Assembly (NCBI GenBank): GCA_033980235.1
Contig: CM067059.1
Coordinates: 16,068,100-16,132,099 of the forward strand
Origin: Diadema setosum
Lineage: Eukaryota; Echinodermata; Echinoidea; Diadematoida; Diadematidae
Length of the DNA: 64,000 nucleotides
Direction: 5' to 3'
Of this stretch, positions 60,574-64,000 are shown in pieces (position 1 is the stretch's first letter; the number at the start of each line of letters is the position of its first letter). The position numbers were made by a program, and so were the translations under genes. Under the pieces are notes generated by a model that saw nothing but the letters and a program-made list of their open reading frames with translations, was not told the DNA's origin and made no database searches.

Positions 60574-61240
60574 AAAAAGCTAGTCACCACACTCTCACAA
60601 GTTTCCATAATCCTAACACACAAGACTTAAAACAATGCATACACAACCTTCACCTTCAGTCCCACTGCAGAAATCCTCTGTGTCAGATTATCCATGTCAA
60701 TGAATACTAACGTTAGATATGTAACTAAGTTAGTATTATCAAAGATCCTACGTAGTGTGCAGGATTTTCATGGTACGCGTGTACGCAAATTTTTGTTGAG
60801 CTGGAGGTGTGCTAGATCTATTGAACTACTTTCGTCAATACAATGTAAAACAGTGTATTTTGCGGTTCTGTTGCAAATATACTTCTAATTAAGGGCTGTA
60901 GCGCTACTGCGGCGCACTAGCAGACTACGCTTCCGTGGCCATGGCAAACAATCATGTACATGTATTCGTGTGTTATTTTTCCTTTTTTGCTTTATGTATT
61001 GTATTGTTTTTAAGCAGACAGTACCAGAAACCAGCCTCGTCTTGTGTTTTTTATTTTGACTAAATCAATGATAAATCATGGTGATCAGCTATAACTATAA
61101 TCGACTATTAAGTCTCTTAGTAAAATGGAAATTTATAGTCGATTGAAAATTATAGCGGATTTCAAGTCGATCAAAGTTATCATTGATTTCACAATCGACT
61201 TTAACTTTATCTTGATAACACGGGGCCCTGATTCTACTGT
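60574..61240. other. Intergenic sequence, nothing firmly recognised
   Basis: Weak inverted motifs at 61075-61205 (TATAATCGACTAT, TATAGTCGATTGAAA, TCGATCAAAG, ATCGACTTTA) hint at a decayed MITE. No gene is supported. Confidence 0.45.
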
Positions 61241-61249
61241 GCCTAGAGA

Positions 61250-62610
61250 AGATTAGTATTGAATATTTGGAGGTTTGGGGCCCCCTGGGACCCCCAAGGA
61301 AAGCTGCTTGCCAAGTTTGGTGAAAATCCATTGTGTTTACAGCAAGAAGATGGAAATGTACAATATAGGTCTGCATTTGGATCCCTCCACATCCTCCTCC
61401 CCCCCCCCCCCCCCCCCCGACTCCAAAAAGGGGGGGGGGGGGTGGGGCAGCCCTGGATCTGCAATGAACAAACTTGGAACTACAGTCACCAATGTAAAAA
61501 ATCATGGTATTAACTTTGCTTTATCACTTCTGGTTCTAAAAAAGAAGATTTGTAAATATTTTTTTTTTTTTGGGGGGGGGGTGGAATTGGGCCTCTAGAG
61601 GCCCCCAAGGGGAGCATGGTGCCAAGATCTTAACCCCCTGGTATGCTACCTGCCAAGTTTGGTGAATATTCATCACTTGGGGTTTTCAAGAAGAATATAT
61701 GAACATGTAGAATTTAAGTCCCCATTTGGACCCATCCCATCCCACTCCCCTGAGTCCCAAGGGGGGGGGGGGGGGGGGGCAACCCTGATTCTGCCATTAA
61801 CAAACTTGAAATAACAGTCATCAATGTACTGACTCATTGTTACTCTAAAACTTAGCTCAATCACTTCTGGTTCTAGAGAAAATCTTTAAAGATTACTTAA
61901 AGGGACTGTACAGTACTGGTTGAGGTAAGGGATTCATGTTCTGAACATTTCTAAGTGAGATTATGAGAAACCTCTTATGAAATTTGAAAGAGCATGTAAT
62001 CTTAAGAAGTAGTCAACGTTTATTTGATGAAAATTGGTTTTGAATTGGCTGAGATATCAAAAAAAAGTGATAATAATACAAGGCGACAGGCCACAACTTT
62101 ATTAGGATCTCTTTGTTTCACCTTGTTTTTGGATATCTCAGCCATTTCAAAACAAATTTTCATTAAATAAACTTTTGATACCCTTTAGAATTGCATGCTC
62201 ATTGACATCTCATAGAGTGGTCTCTGAATATCTCACAAAACGTTAAGAGCTAAATCCTCACCTCGACCAGAACTGTACACACCCTATTGGGGGGGGGGGG
62301 GGGGGGGGCAGGTGGGGCATTGTGCCCATTTGAAGGAATTGAAATTCTATCCCCCTAGGGATGCTACACTGTACCTGCCAAGTTTGGTGAAAATTCATCA
62401 GAGGGTTTTCAAGAAAAAGATGAAAATGTACAATTTCAGCCCCATGTAGGACCCCTCCCCACCCCCTCCCCTGGGTCCTGAGAGGGGGCACCCCTGATTC
62501 CGCCATGAACAAACTTGAAAAGTAAAACAAGTCATCAATGTACTAACTCATATTATTAACTTAGCTCTATCACTTCTGGTTCTGTCAAAGGAGATTTTTG
62601 TAAGATTTCA
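61250..62610 (+). repeat. Three-unit G/C-run tandem array (~330 bp units), third unit interrupted by FB1
   Basis: TCACTTCTGGTTCT recurs at 61524, 61861 and 62570. The spacing is 337 bp and then 709 bp, which is about 322 bp without the FB1 insert at 61897-62287. Each unit also has CCAAGTTTGGTGAA, a GATGGAAATGTACAAT-like block, a C-run/G-run and ATGAACAAACTTG. Not coding. Confidence 0.75.
61897..62287. mobile_element. FB1 foldback MITE inserted in the tandem array
   Basis: It runs from TTAAAGGGACTGTACAGTAC to GAACTGTACACACCCTATT. It is a typical foldback of about 390 bp; the right-hand TTAA is degraded. Confidence 0.8.
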
Positions 62611-62612
62611 AG

Positions 62613-62735
62613 TGTCGCATGGGCTATTTCAGTGCGAAATCAGTCATTTCGTAACAAATTGACACTATGACAACAAAATTTCATTACGGAAATGACTGAT
62701 TTCGTGACAAAATAGTTCATGCGACACTTGGCTCG
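62613..62735. repeat. Short foldback related to the FB3 core
   Basis: AAGTGTCGCATGGGCTATTTC... pairs with ...AAATAGTTCATGCGACACTT. The loop side carries CAGTCATTTCGTAAC/TTACGGAAATGACTG. The AGTGTCGCA and ATTTCGT vocabulary matches the inside of the element at 25487. Confidence 0.65.
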
Positions 62736-62819
62736 CACCAGCTCGCAGGCTCAGGTTGCACAGTGGGCAGTCAGCTTTAGGGTTATTTCCTGACACAAGT
62801 CTGCTACAGCATCTATGCA

Positions 62820-63305
62820 TTTGATTAATGTTAGTCTGTATACCCAGACTCACTACCTGCAAAGTTTTGAGTTTGTGCAACAAGGAGTTAGGTCAAAATC
62901 AGAGCAAATGGACAACCAAGTTAATGAGAAAATACTGGACATGAACAACTACGTAGATCATCCTTCTGCACATGCGTTCTCTACTGGTCAGCGCACACTT
63001 AGCCAATCAGCGGTGTCAGGTTTGGGGACACAGTTCAGTCTCACTGTTCAGTCCACAGGGTGGAGGGCACGAACCCTGCAATGTGCTTCAACTGTTCGAT
63101 GCAGCACGGAAACCAATACATCAGACTGTGCAACGCTTCTACGCTGTAGATTTTACGATGGGCTATAAATGACGGTGATCTCAATTTTTTCTCATCATAA
63201 CCGTGGGACAAACAGAAAAGACAGAAAACAGGAAAGATATTTGGAACAGAGTATGCACATACTACATGTACCACAAGCCATATCAGGCATGGTGGAGCAT
63301 CCCAA
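62820..63305 (+). repeat. Dispersed repeat R, copy 2
   Basis: It is the reverse-complement partner of 34985-35480. Beyond 63305 a 20-base stretch, AGCCTCATTTGCATAAAGTA, appears near both copies in the same orientation, which suggests rearrangement at one end. Confidence 0.7.
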
Positions 63306-63370
63306 TTATCTCGCAGAAATCCATCGGCAGCTGAGCCTCATTTGCATAAAGTAAACAACATGTACTCACG

Positions 63371-64000
63371 TAGTTGAGAAAAAGTAAACAACTTCTCAAG
63401 CTAACAATTTAAGGAAACCTATTTTCGGATTAAAATTGAGTTAGTTTGAATTTGAAACATGTCCGAATATGCACATATAACACCTTAAAGGATTTGACAA
63501 TGATAAAATGTGAAATTTTAGCGAAAACCTGGCGAGCAAAATTACCAAAAATATGCCTCGAAAATCATCCTAAAATTCACGAAGTGTGATTGCGGAACCA
63601 AAGCGCGATTCAAACAAAGTACACCGAAATTTATTTATCTGCTTGCATTTTAAATTTCATATCGTAATATTCCCGGCCATGGTTGTGTCGGAAAAAAACA
63701 GAAGGTGATGTCAAAAATGACACGAACGCAAAGCGTACAGGTCGGTCCCATGTATATAATCGCGTCACTGTAGCGTTGCATGTCACTGCACACACAACGC
63801 ATTGCTGCATGCAGCGTGCGCAGCAGCAGCTCAGCAGCCACCGCCGTGCGACACTCGGCAAAATTGATTGCGTCACATGCATACCAACAATGAGCACGAA
63901 ATCCTGAATATCATGTACCACGCATGCCCAATATTACGGGAAAAGAAATGACGTCATTTTCAATTGTTTCGCTGACTATAATTTTCTTTTCCAAACCCTG
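63371..64000. promoter_or_regulatory. CpG-containing patch with a CRE palindrome; possible promoter
   Basis: 63520-63960 is richer in CpG than its surroundings. It contains TATATAA at about 63753 and a perfect TGACGTCA at about 63950. It could be the promoter of a gene beyond the window; no start codon or exon is assigned. Confidence 0.2.

Noticed and set aside
62815..63274. Opposed 77-117-codon frames considered as gene fragments
   Set aside because: The interval is a dispersed repeat with an inverted partner at 34985-35480, and the frames are not preserved between the two copies.

Overview
This window is eukaryotic genomic DNA: AT-rich, intron-rich and crowded with repeats, with no bacterial features. 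I see one convincing gene, a 12-exon class B scavenger receptor (CD36 / LIMP-2 family) on the minus strand from 50247 (start codon) down to 2157 (stop codon). It has consensus splice sites and intact reading phase through all twelve exons, giving 536 residues. The repeats (ACGG/ACCG-tailed pearl-like or Helentron-like elements, TTAA-flanked foldback MITEs, long poly-G tracts) are typical of marine invertebrates. An echinoderm is my best guess and a bivalve the main alternative; this is inference, not proof.

Layout. 1-2156: 3' flank and probable 3' UTR, with one weak small-secreted-peptide candidate. 2157-50247: the receptor gene. Intron 6 alone is about 26.8 kb and holds most of the repeats, a small unrecognised basic ORF on the same strand (31702-32136), a pair of ~550-bp elements in inverted orientation (33120-34273), and a cluster of nine GTAACGTCAGTTAC motifs (20596-23007). 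50248-64000: 5' flank and intergenic DNA with nested foldback elements, more pearl-like elements and a three-unit G-rich tandem array.

The most striking non-gene signal is a set of at least four, probably six, repeat families built to one plan: a 5' head, tandem core units of about 150-160 bp, an (ACGG)n-type tract, and a perfect 3' terminal hairpin. The hairpin stem differs between families but always matches that family's own 5' end. The core units carry recognisable transcription-factor sites. Family A repeats a near-perfect RFX X-box (GTTACCATGGCAAC). Families B and C repeat perfect DR1 nuclear-receptor sites (AGGTCAAAGGTCA). Copies lie in several introns of a lipid-receptor gene and in its 5' flank.

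Only the receptor gene can be assigned a role: a two-pass membrane glycoprotein for lipid or ligand transport, with a lysosomal-type sorting signal in its N-terminal tail. Family labels A-F, FB1-FB4, K, P and R are mine and exist only to cross-refer entries.
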